Shown here piece after piece: positions 1 through 5,524 of a DNA stretch of 6,278 nt. Position numbers and translations under genes: made by a program. This stretch comes from Acidobacteriota bacterium (GTDB taxonomy: Bacteria; Acidobacteriota; Polarisedimenticolia; Gp22-AA2): positions 1 to 6,278 of the forward strand of contig JACOUZ010000012.1 in NCBI GenBank assembly GCA_016177515.1. The letters are read 5' to 3'. The notes under the pieces are model-generated. The model was not told the origin of the DNA. It worked only from the letters and a program-made list of their open reading frames with translations, and searched no databases. Numbering within the stretch: position 1 is the stretch's first letter; each line of letters begins with the position of its first letter.

Positions 1-395
1 ACCTTGAGATCGGCGAACCCGGCCGCCTTCTTGATCGCCAGCACCTCCTCGACGACCCCCTTGAAATTCGCATAGGACGGCGGCTCGCCGTCCCCGGCGA
101 AGGTGATGTCGCGCACCACCCGGAACGGCTCCGGCACCGATCGGAATTCCGGCCGGTCGAACAGGTCGCCGCCCTTCGCCTCCCGGAGCAGCGCCAGGAG
201 CTCCTCCTTGAGGCGCGCCTCGTCCACGCGGCGCACCTGAGGCTCGGCCGTCCGATCGACCTGGCAGTAAACGCAGTCGAAATTGCACACCTTGTCGGGG
301 TTCAGGTTGATGCCGATCGAGATGCCGCGGGCCCGGCGCGACAGGACCGGGTAGACGTACGTGCTGCCCCGGTAGCTCCGGGGATGGCGGGCCAC
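1..395 (-). CDS. Radical SAM protein (COG0731-like), 5' part only
   Basis: This is a radical SAM enzyme that uses a [4Fe-4S] cluster to cleave S-adenosylmethionine; its substrate is not identifiable. Reading from a GTG at 395-393, 131 codons are visible before the window edge. The cluster motif CNFDCVYCQ (C-x3-C-x2-C, Cys37, 41 and 44) follows a conserved stretch SIGINLNPDKV. A second motif, FAGDGEP (about residues 99-105), fits the SAM-binding 'GGE-like' strand. The N-terminal YVYPVLSRRARG lead-in is typical of the COG0731-like radical SAM group rather than QueE or MoaA. The start is supported by AAGGAGG at 407-401, five bases upstream. The gene is divergent from mutY, 84 bp away. The C-terminal half, which would define the subfamily, lies outside the window. 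Confidence 0.88.
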   Translation of the reverse strand, partial: MARHPRSYRGSTYVYPVLSRRARGISIGINLNPDKVCNFDCVYCQVDRTAEPQVRRVDEARLKEELLALLREAKGGDLFDRPEFRSVPEPFRVVRDITFAGDGEPPSYANFKGVVEEVLAIKKAAGFADLK

Positions 396-400
396 GGAGA

Positions 401-407
401 CCTCCTT
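401..407 (-). promoter_or_regulatory. Ribosome binding site of the radical SAM gene
   Basis: AAGGAGG on the minus strand sits five bases before the GTG at 395-393. It is a near-perfect Shine-Dalgarno sequence and fixes this GTG as the start. Confidence 0.75.
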
Positions 408-464
408 CACGCCAGGCTCTCCGGGCCGGGCCGCGGCACGGTCGGTTTCCTTTCCCATTTCGTC

Positions 465-472
465 ATTATAAT
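465..472. promoter_or_regulatory. Symmetric -10 box (ATTATAAT) shared by radical SAM gene and mutY
   Basis: The only AT-rich octamer in the divergent 84-bp gap is the perfect palindrome ATTATAAT. It gives a consensus TATAAT on the plus strand (467-472), seven bases before the mutY GTG. It gives another TATAAT on the minus strand (470-465), about 70 bases before the radical SAM start. No good -35 hexamer is visible on either side. From the plus-strand box, transcription would begin about at the mutY start codon, implying a leaderless mRNA. This is a sequence-based prediction only. Confidence 0.5.
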
Positions 473-479
473 CGGCGCC

Positions 480-1559
480 GTGACCTTCCCGCGGAACGAA
501 GCCGGTACCCTGCGCCGGTCTCTCCTGGCCTGGTACCGGGCGGGCCGGCGCGACCTTCCGTGGCGCCGCACCCGCGACCCCTACCGCATCTGGATCTCCG
601 AGATCATGCTGCAGCAGACGACGGTCGGCGCCGTGGTCCCCTATTACCGGCGCTTCGTGCGCGCCTTCCCGACCGTCAGGGCGCTCGCCGCGGCGCGGCT
701 GGACGAGGTCCTGGCCGCCTGGTCGGGGCTCGGCTACTACCGCCGCGCCCGCCACCTGCACCAGGCCGCCCGGGTCGTCGTCGAGAGGCACGGGGGCCGC
801 TTCCCGCGGCGCCTGGAGGAGGCCATGGCCCTTCCCGGGATCGGGCGCTACACGGCCGGCGCCGTCCTCAGCATCGCCTACTCCGAGCCTCTGCCGGTCG
901 TGGACGGCAACGTGGCCCGCGTCCTGTCGCGGCTGCTCCTCCTGCGCGGCCGCCAATCGGGCGCCCGCCGGAGACGCCTGTGGAGCGCCGCGGCGGAGCT
1001 GGTGGCGGGGAGCGCGTCTCCGGGTGATTCGAACCAGGCGCTCATGGAGCTGGGGGCGACCCTCTGCGCCCCCCGCGACCCCGCCTGCGGCGAGTGCCCC
1101 GTCGCGCGCCGCTGCGCCGCCCGCGCCGCCGGCGTGCAGGGGAGGATTCCGCCGCCCCGCCGGACCCGGCGGCCCGTCCAGGTCCGCTCCGCCGTGGCCC
1201 TGGTGTCGCGCCGCGGACACTTCCTCATGCGCCGCCGGACCGACGCGGCGTTGCTGATGCGCGGCCTGTGGGAGTTCCCGGCCGCGCGCCCGGGCGGCGG
1301 CGACGGCCTCCGACTTGACCTGGGGAGGCCGATCGCGACGGTCCGCCACTCCATCACCCACCGCCGCTTCCGGATCAGCATCCACCCGGCGCGCCTGGCG
1401 TCGGAGCCGCGCCGGGGGCATTACCGCTGGGTGTCCCCAGGCGAACTGCGCCGCCTCCCGACCTCCTCGATCGTCCGCAAGATCCTCGCAGCCGTCCCCC
1501 GCGCTGCCATGCGGCGCCGGCCCCGGAAACCGGGGAGGCCCCACGAACCCGGCGTTTGA
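480..1559 (+). CDS. mutY: A/G-specific adenine glycosylase MutY
   Basis: MutY removes adenine mispaired with 8-oxoguanine, a step of the GO base-excision repair system in the cytoplasm. From the GTG at 480 the protein is 359 residues, close to the family norm of about 350. The catalytic Glu is in SEIMLQQT (Glu41). The helix-hairpin-helix LPGIGRYTAGA is followed by VVDGNV with the catalytic Asp142. A [4Fe-4S] loop has Cys196, 203, 206 and 212 in the C-x6-C-x2-C-x5-C spacing. The C-terminal Nudix-like domain shows WEFP and, at about 291-294, SITH, the place of the FSH/FTH loop that reads 8-oxoG. The frame stays open upstream to an ATG at 384, but that would overlap the divergent gene and its RBS and adds no MutY-like sequence, so GTG 480 is preferred. 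No Shine-Dalgarno is present; a -10 box lies directly upstream. Confidence 0.93.
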   Translation: MTFPRNEAGTLRRSLLAWYRAGRRDLPWRRTRDPYRIWISEIMLQQTTVGAVVPYYRRFVRAFPTVRALAAARLDEVLAAWSGLGYYRRARHLHQAARVVVERHGGRFPRRLEEAMALPGIGRYTAGAVLSIAYSEPLPVVDGNVARVLSRLLLLRGRQSGARRRRLWSAAAELVAGSASPGDSNQALMELGATLCAPRDPACGECPVARRCAARAAGVQGRIPPPRRTRRPVQVRSAVALVSRRGHFLMRRRTDAALLMRGLWEFPAARPGGGDGLRLDLGRPIATVRHSITHRRFRISIHPARLASEPRRGHYRWVSPGELRRLPTSSIVRKILAAVPRAAMRRRPRKPGRPHEPGV

Positions 1560-1585
1560 CCGGCCTTCCGGGACTGTGTTAGGGT
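1556..1585 (+). promoter_or_regulatory. Predicted sigma70-type promoter of queD
   Basis: TTGACC (1556-1561) and TAGGGT (1580-1585) are separated by 18 bases, a good match to a housekeeping promoter. The -35 overlaps the mutY stop codon (1557-1559). The expected transcription start, near 1592, lies only about four bases before the queD ATG at 1596. The transcript would therefore be leaderless or nearly so, which fits the lack of a Shine-Dalgarno sequence there. Confidence 0.55.
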
Positions 1586-1595
1586 CTGTGGTCCC

Positions 1596-2009
1596 ATGTA
1601 CCGGGTCACCGAGAGCATTGAGTTCTGCTACGGACACCGCCTGCTCCGCTACAAGGGGAAGTGCGCCCATCTGCACGGACACAACGGCAGAGTCGAGATC
1701 GAGCTGGCCTCGCCGTCGCTCAACGACCAGTCGATGGTCGCCGACTTCTCCGACATCAGCCGCATCGTCAAGGAATGGATCGATCAGAACCTGGATCACC
1801 GGATGCTCCTGCACAAGGACGATCCCCTGGTGCCGCTCCTGAGGAACCACGACGAGCCGGTCTACGTCATGGAGAACGATCCGACGGCCGAGGCGATCGC
1901 CCGCGTGATCTGCGACTATGCCGTTTCCCGGGGCCTCGAGGTCTCCGCGGTCCGCCTGTGGGAAACCGGCAGCTCGGTCGCCTCCTACTCCCCCTCCCCG
2001 TCGAAGTGA
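1596..2009 (+). CDS. queD: 6-carboxy-5,6,7,8-tetrahydropterin synthase QueD
   Basis: QueD converts dihydroneopterin triphosphate to 6-carboxytetrahydropterin, the second step of preQ0/queuosine biosynthesis, in the cytoplasm. The 137-residue product belongs to the PTPS/QueD family. Zinc ligands are visible as His14 (CYGHR) and His27/His29 (HLHGH). The catalytic Cys23 lies in KCAHLHGH, the C-x3-H-x-H arrangement expected of QueD. LDHR gives the Asp67/His68 pair, PTAEAIA gives Glu99, and WETGSS gives Glu123, the pterin-anchoring Glu. MVADFSDIS is the usual strand before the long helix. The ATG at 1596 starts the protein at the conserved first strand. It follows mutY by 36 bp with its own promoter. 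Eukaryote-type PTPS activity is the alternative, but the Cys placement and queC nearby favour QueD. Confidence 0.92.
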   Translation: MYRVTESIEFCYGHRLLRYKGKCAHLHGHNGRVEIELASPSLNDQSMVADFSDISRIVKEWIDQNLDHRMLLHKDDPLVPLLRNHDEPVYVMENDPTAEAIARVICDYAVSRGLEVSAVRLWETGSSVASYSPSPSK

Positions 2010-2023
2010 GGGGGACACCCCGG

Positions 2024-2044
2024 ATGCCACACCCCCAGCGGTGA
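2024..2044 (+). other. Possible six-codon coupling frame between queD and the membrane gene
   Basis: An ATG at 2024 opens a frame coding for MPHPQR and ends at TGA 2042-2044. It is preceded by GAGGGGG (2008-2014), nine bases upstream, which itself overlaps the queD stop. Its stop overlaps the GTG start of the membrane-protein gene (2041-2043) in a GTGA arrangement. Ribosomes loaded at this Shine-Dalgarno could finish at the overlap and reinitiate on the GTG. The membrane gene has no other ribosome binding site. Chance is a real alternative for so short a frame. Confidence 0.3.
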
Positions 2045-2805
2045 CGCTGCGCGAGAGCTTCACCGCCATCAACGCCCGCTTCCACCTGGTCGGCGTCTAC
2101 ACGCTGGTCGAGCTGTTCCTGCGCTTCGCCGTGCACTGGTCGCGCGACGATCCGGCGGGGCTGCCGCTCGTCCTGGCCGCCTTGATCCTGTTTTTCACCA
2201 CCTACTGCGGCATCCTGGGGATGGTGTACCAGGCGGCCGCGGGAAGGCCGCAGCACGCCGCCGTGCGCTGGGCCGGGGCGCTGTTTCTGCCGCTCGTGTG
2301 GCTCTCGATCAAGATCGATCTCATCGTCTACGGGATGACCGCCCTGGCTGCGGCCGTCTACCAGGGCGCCTGGGACGCCGGCGCGCCGTTTGACAAGGCT
2401 CTCGAGGCGGTCGTTTTCTGGGCCTTCCCGTTTCTCGGTTTCGGGACCCAGGCGCTGGCCCTTTACAGCACTCCCCTCTGCGTCCTGTCGCGCACCCGGG
2501 GGGAATGGCGGCCGAACATCAGGGAAGGGTTGCGGTTTTTCCGTTCCTGTTCCTCCGAGTCGCGGCGCCTGCTTCTCGTTCTTCTGGTGATGATGGCGGC
2601 CGGGGGGGCACTGCATTACGCGCAGGGGCCCGATGGCAGCAAGGCGCCCCCGGGATATCCGGAAGGGCTCGTCCTGTTCGTCAATTCCTACCTGGCCCTG
2701 GTCGTTTTCTTCGCCGCCACGCGGGTCGTCCTGGCGCGCCCCGCGGCCGGCCACGGCGAGATCCTGCCGGACACCGGCACGGCCGCGCCCGGCCCGCCCG
2801 CGTAG
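2041..2805 (+). CDS. Unrecognised six-helix integral membrane protein
   Basis: I do not recognise this family. The 254-residue product has about six hydrophobic segments, near residues 14-32, 40-62, 76-106, 121-148, 176-194 and 208-231. The third is long and carries charged residues (Lys91, Asp93). A basic cytosolic-type loop lies at about 151-176, and the C-terminus is a polar Pro/Ala-rich tail. No catalytic or transport signature is evident. GTG 2041 is the first plausible start after queD. The frame is open upstream to an ATG at 1918, but that would overlap queD by about 90 bases. The gene lies 31 bp after queD, so co-transcription is likely. Its last 118 bases overlap the end of queC on the other strand. 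A role in queuosine-precursor uptake or in the envelope is possible but not shown. Confidence 0.72.
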   Translation: MTLRESFTAINARFHLVGVYTLVELFLRFAVHWSRDDPAGLPLVLAALILFFTTYCGILGMVYQAAAGRPQHAAVRWAGALFLPLVWLSIKIDLIVYGMTALAAAVYQGAWDAGAPFDKALEAVVFWAFPFLGFGTQALALYSTPLCVLSRTRGEWRPNIREGLRFFRSCSSESRRLLLVLLVMMAAGGALHYAQGPDGSKAPPGYPEGLVLFVNSYLALVVFFAATRVVLARPAAGHGEILPDTGTAAPGPPA

Positions 2806-3491
2806 TCCGTCCGATCGGGCACGCCCGCCCGGCGAAACGCCCATGCCCTCTCGGCGCATTTGCAGCAGCGGCCGCAGTGCCGGCCGCGCCGCGGGCTGGC
2901 GCACGACAGGGTGAGATGCAGAGGAAGGTCGTTTCCGCGCCTGATCACCTCGTCTTTCGCCAATCCCCGGAACGGCGTCCGGATGCGGATGGGCCTCCCG
3001 AGACCCCGCAGGAGCGCCGTCTCCATGGCGCGGAAGAAGCCCCGCGTCCCGTCGGGGAACGGGTTCAGGTTCAGGATGCCCGATCCCAGGACCGGGATGC
3101 GGCGCATGACGCAGAACGTGCCGGCCTTCGACAGCAGTGACAGGTTGCGACCCGGCAGATAGATCGATGCGTCACCGGCGTAGAAGCCGGGAGCGCGCCG
3201 GCCGGAAGTGCTCCAGTGCCGGCCGTACAGATCGGACATCGGGGCATCGATGAACGCCAGGGGCAGCAGTCTGGGAGATCGCAGGGCACGCAGGAACGAC
3301 CTGAGGCAGGCGATCTCCGCCTTTTCCCAGCGCAGGCCGGCACGCACGTAGAGCGGCTGCACGCTCCTGTAGCGGCGGGCGAATTCGCGCAGCAAAACAG
3401 CGGAATCGAGCCCGCCGCTGACCAGCACGCAGGCCGTACCGGCACGCGGCCGCGGGGCGAACCGTCGCGGGCGGCCTCGCGGAAGGGTCAC
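2688..3491 (-). CDS. queC: 7-cyano-7-deazaguanine synthase QueC, with C-terminal extension
   Basis: QueC is the ATP-dependent, zinc-containing enzyme that turns 7-carboxy-7-deazaguanine and ammonia into preQ0. The PP-loop VSGGLDSAVLL lies at residues 23-34 and LPGRNLSLLS, the conserved Arg-Asn segment, at 112-121. The C-terminal zinc site has Cys197, Cys206, Cys209 and Cys212 (CGRCCKC includes an extra Cys210). It is followed by AFRRAGVPDRTDY, the usual end of the family. The protein then runs on for about 37 residues (231-267) that are antisense to the membrane-protein gene and unlike QueC. The total is 267 residues against a usual 220-240. The start is GTG 3491, with AAGGGG seven bases upstream (3504-3499). 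It lies 73 bp downstream of the ferredoxin gene on the same strand, with an inverted repeat between. The sequence looks divergent from E. coli QueC but keeps all key motifs. Confidence 0.87.
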   Translation of the reverse strand: MTLPRGRPRRFAPRPRAGTACVLVSGGLDSAVLLREFARRYRSVQPLYVRAGLRWEKAEIACLRSFLRALRSPRLLPLAFIDAPMSDLYGRHWSTSGRRAPGFYAGDASIYLPGRNLSLLSKAGTFCVMRRIPVLGSGILNLNPFPDGTRGFFRAMETALLRGLGRPIRIRTPFRGLAKDEVIRRGNDLPLHLTLSCASPRRGRHCGRCCKCAERAWAFRRAGVPDRTDYAGGPGAAVPVSGRISPWPAAGRARTTRVAAKKTTRAR

Positions 3492-3513
3492 GCTTCATCC
3501 CCTTCGAACCGGC

Positions 3514-3568
3514 CTAGGAGTGTGTCCGAGTCATCGCGACCCATGCCATGACTCGGACACACTCCTAG
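3514..3568. repeat. Perfect 21-bp inverted repeat with 13-base spacer, CTAG ends
   Basis: The arms at 3514-3534 and 3548-3568 are exact reverse complements (core GTGTGTCCGAGTCAT / ATGACTCGGACACAC), separated by CGCGACCCATGCC. Both outer ends read CTAG. This could be part of the arms or a 4-bp target duplication around a 47-bp element. Its right end overlaps the last codon and the stop of the ferredoxin gene, and it ends 22 bases before the queC start. In the minus-strand transcript it would fold into a long hairpin between the two genes. No U-tract follows, so it is not a standard intrinsic terminator. A REP-like or MITE-like palindromic element is the best guess. No second copy occurs in this window. 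Confidence 0.85.
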
Positions 3569-3879
3569 CCGCGCAGCTTGTTCTCGGGTCTCCGGGGAGG
3601 GTCGTTCGCCGGCCGGGGAGTCACAGCGGGATTGCTCTTGAAGGACGGCGTCAGTTCTTTGTTGATCGCGGCCCAGTCGGGAGCTTCCTCTTCCGTCTCG
3701 ACGATCGCCTCGATTGGACATTCCGGCAGGCAGGCCCCGCAATCGATGCATTCCTCGGGGTTGATGATCATGAACTCCTGGCCCTGGTATTCCCCCGGAT
3801 GGATGCAGTCAACGGGACAGACGGCGACGCAAGTCGCGTAGCGCTCGCCCTGGCATTTTCCCGTGATGACGTAGGACAC
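3565..3879 (-). CDS. fdxA: 7Fe ferredoxin ([3Fe-4S][4Fe-4S])
   Basis: This is a small soluble electron carrier, 104 residues from GTG 3879. The cysteines are Cys9, 17, 21, 25, 44, 47, 50 and 54, arranged C-x7-C-x3-C(PVDC) and CIDCGACLPECP. The first motif lacks the Cys of a regular C-x2-C-x2-C cluster. By analogy with Azotobacter FdI and Thermus ferredoxin, Cys9, 17 and 54 should hold a [3Fe-4S] cluster and Cys21, 44, 47 and 50 a [4Fe-4S] cluster. The tail after about residue 75 is Pro/Asn-rich and ends in NKLRG, with the stop codon inside the adjacent inverted repeat. The start is set by GAGGAGG eight bases upstream. The frame is open farther upstream to 3981, but without family-like sequence. 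The redox partner is unknown; queC follows on the same strand. Confidence 0.92.
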   Translation of the reverse strand: MSYVITGKCQGERYATCVAVCPVDCIHPGEYQGQEFMIINPEECIDCGACLPECPIEAIVETEEEAPDWAAINKELTPSFKSNPAVTPRPANDPPRRPENKLRG

Positions 3880-3887
3880 GGTGAGGA

Positions 3888-3894
3888 CCTCCTC
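3888..3894 (-). promoter_or_regulatory. Ribosome binding site of the ferredoxin gene
   Basis: GAGGAGG on the minus strand lies eight bases before the GTG at 3879-3877 and decides the start over more upstream in-frame codons. Confidence 0.75.
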
Positions 3895-3919
3895 TATTGT
3901 TGAAACTGCGGACCCGGAT

Positions 3920-3948
3920 GGTATCACACAGAGTCCCGGCCTTGTAAA
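3920..3948 (-). promoter_or_regulatory. Predicted promoter of the ferredoxin gene
   Basis: On the minus strand TTTACA (3948-3943) is followed after 17 bases by GATACC (3925-3920), with TG one base upstream of it (extended -10). The -35 is good and the -10 is weak. Transcription would start near 3913 and give a leader of about 34 bases that contains the ribosome binding site. Confidence 0.45.
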
Positions 3949-4087
3949 GACCGGTCCGCGGGTGGCGATCGGGATCGGCACACCCGCACTTCACGCCCGC
4001 CAAGGAACCCGCCCGGATGGCCCGCCGGCCGCCGGCTGCCTATATTGGCTGCCGTGAGCCGGCGCCAGCGATTGCACGATCGTAATG

Positions 4088-4092
4088 GGAGG
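4088..4092 (+). promoter_or_regulatory. Ribosome binding site of the GATase-like gene
   Basis: GGAGG within a run GGGAGGGG lies seven bases before GTG 4100. It favours GTG 4100 over the in-frame ATG at 4085, which overlaps this site and has no RBS of its own. Confidence 0.65.
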
Positions 4093-4099
4093 GGTTGAA

Positions 4100-5497
4100 G
4101 TGCCCGCGGCACGCGCACGTCGAACCATCCTCGTCTTCCTTCTCATCCTCACCCTCGTCGTCGTCGCGCGCCTCGCGTCCCCGGCGGAAGGGGGGACCCT
4201 CCCCCCCGGTCCCGGCCTCCCGCCGCGCGGCGAAGAACCGCATGCGAAGGATCGGCCCGACCTGTTCGGCCGCGCCCGGGTCGCTCTCTTCGATCCCGAA
4301 GGGAAGGCGGCCCCGGTGCTGCGCGCCCTGGGGATTCGCTGGGAGGACTTCCCCGCCTTCGACGGGCTCGCCCTGTACCGGGGCGATCTGATCGTCATCG
4401 GCCCGGGAGGATTCGCCCGCGGTCGCGAGGCGCTGGGGCCAATCCTCGCGGCGCGCGCCCGCTCGGGCATGCGCCTCCTGCTTCTGGAACAGCCGTCCCT
4501 GCCGGCCACTCTGAGCGAAGGCCTGAGGCTGTGGCCGTCGTTCATCCGATCCGCCGACAGCACGGCACTGTTCGCGGCGCGCCATCCGGTGCTGCGCGGC
4601 GTCGTGCCGGCGGGCCACGCGGCCCCCGGCGCCGCCGATCCCCGGGTCCGCCCGCTGCTGCCGCCGGCCCGCGGGAACTTCCGGGTGATCGCCGGAATCC
4701 GCACGCGCAGCGGCCCGTCCTGGCAGGAAGGGGTGACTCTCCTCGAGGTCCCGATCGGCGTCGGCCTCGTCCTGGCCGCCCAGGAATCACTGTGCTCCGA
4801 TTTCGCCGGCGACCCTCGCGCCCGGATCGTGCTGGCCAATGCCCTGGCTTACCTGCTCGGGGACAGGCAGGGGCTGAAGCGGACCTTCGTGTACGGCGAC
4901 TCTCTCGAGGACCTGCCGGCCTGCCTCGCCCCCCTGTCTCCGGCCGCAGCCAGGGCGCCCGCTGACCTCGCCGGAGTCGAGGCCCTGCTGGTGCCGGGCG
5001 ACTGGCGCGCGCCGCGCCTGTCCGGGACGCCGGGGCTGCCGCCTCTCGCCGAGGTGGCGCGCTACCTGCGGGAGGGAGGGACCGTTCTTCTGTTCAACCC
5101 GGAGCCGATGTCACAGGACTACCTGCGCGCCGTCACCGGCTGCCCGGTCTATTTCGAGTCGTCCTCCCCCTTCCGCCCGCACCTCGAGCCGGACGCGGCG
5201 ATCTTCGAGGGGATCAGCCTCGACGACCTGGACCCCCTGTGGCACGAGGGGCGTCCCGAGTTCCGGCTGCGGGCCGCCTCCCGGGCGGATGGCATGCGGC
5301 CGCTCGTCATCGCCCCCGGGGTCGCCCAGTACCGCGTCGGCCTCGGCACGCTCGTGGCGATGTCGTTGCCCGACGCATCCGACTGCGCCGCGCCGCGCAC
5401 GTCGAGCCTCCTGGCGCGGCTGCTCACCAACCTCGGCGTCCCTCTCGACCAGCGCCCCGGCATCGATCCGGAGGCCGTTTCGCTCCTGGACGAATAG
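4100..5497 (+). CDS. Exported or membrane-anchored protein with two class I glutamine-amidotransferase-like domains
   Basis: The function is unknown. The 465-residue product begins with a basic segment (ARARR) and a hydrophobic stretch at 9-23 (ILVFLLILTLVVV), an uncleaved anchor or signal sequence, then a Pro/Gly linker. Two similar alpha/beta domains follow, at about 57-255 and 262-451. Each has a strand ending in VIGPGG or LLVPGD, then an 'x-x-GG/SGxxLLL' strand (GMRLLLLEQ; GGTVLLFNPE). Each closes with a 'G-x-G-x-x-x-x' strand and helix (IGVGLVLAAQ...NALAYL; RVGLGTLVAMSL...LLTNLGV). The motif HPVLRGVVP and the EQPSLP segment resemble GATase-like domains at the end of some family 2 glycoside hydrolases, but no glycosidase domain is present. 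I see no catalytic nucleophile Cys in the elbow, so a non-catalytic sugar-binding or structural role is plausible. It lies 60 bp before the propeller gene. Confidence 0.75.
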   Translation: MPAARARRTILVFLLILTLVVVARLASPAEGGTLPPGPGLPPRGEEPHAKDRPDLFGRARVALFDPEGKAAPVLRALGIRWEDFPAFDGLALYRGDLIVIGPGGFARGREALGPILAARARSGMRLLLLEQPSLPATLSEGLRLWPSFIRSADSTALFAARHPVLRGVVPAGHAAPGAADPRVRPLLPPARGNFRVIAGIRTRSGPSWQEGVTLLEVPIGVGLVLAAQESLCSDFAGDPRARIVLANALAYLLGDRQGLKRTFVYGDSLEDLPACLAPLSPAAARAPADLAGVEALLVPGDWRAPRLSGTPGLPPLAEVARYLREGGTVLLFNPEPMSQDYLRAVTGCPVYFESSSPFRPHLEPDAAIFEGISLDDLDPLWHEGRPEFRLRAASRADGMRPLVIAPGVAQYRVGLGTLVAMSLPDASDCAAPRTSSLLARLLTNLGVPLDQRPGIDPEAVSLLDE

Positions 5498-5524
5498 CTT
5501 CGCCCCCTGGCGGGTCCTTTCCCG

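Larger units (their letters stand above)
3880..4099. other. Divergent intergenic region between ferredoxin and the GATase-like gene
   Basis: This is 220 bp without a convincing gene. It contains the ferredoxin promoter and RBS on the minus strand, GC-rich GCCGGC-type palindromes near 4022-4038, and a lone TATATT (4041-4046) that could be a -10 box for the plus-strand gene, though no -35 is visible. I see no operator or riboswitch. Confidence 0.5.

Noticed and set aside
1..395. The radical SAM gene could be queE, completing a queuosine cluster.
   Set aside because: The sequence around the CNFDCVYC motif and the YVYPVLSRRARG lead-in fits the COG0731-like radical SAM group, not QueE, and it is separated from queD by mutY on the other strand.
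384..479. N-terminal extension of MutY from ATG 384.
   Set aside because: It would overlap the start and RBS of the divergent gene and cover the -10 box; the added residues do not look like MutY.
1521..1535. CCCCGG-AAA-CCGGGG hairpin near the mutY end as a terminator.
   Set aside because: It lies inside the coding sequence, has a six-base stem and no T-tract; likely chance in GC-rich DNA.
1867..2904. Long open frame on the minus strand opposite queD and the membrane gene.
   Set aside because: Its translation is Arg/Gly/Gln-rich, lacks any motif and mirrors the codons of the real genes; typical high-GC shadow.
1596..3491. queD and queC as part of a Dpd-type deazaguanine DNA-modification island.
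   Set aside because: None of the hallmark DpdA-like or restriction-associated genes is present in the window, and the surroundings are housekeeping-like.
3514..3568. Inverted repeat as a Rho-independent terminator.
   Set aside because: The stem is very long with a 13-base loop and no T-tract follows on either strand, so a standard intrinsic terminator is not supported.
448..5523. TCCTTTCCC found before both the mutY -10 box (448-456) and the propeller-gene -10 box (5515-5523), as a shared operator.
   Set aside because: The spacing to the -10 differs (10 versus 1 base), and two copies of a short pyrimidine run are not enough evidence.
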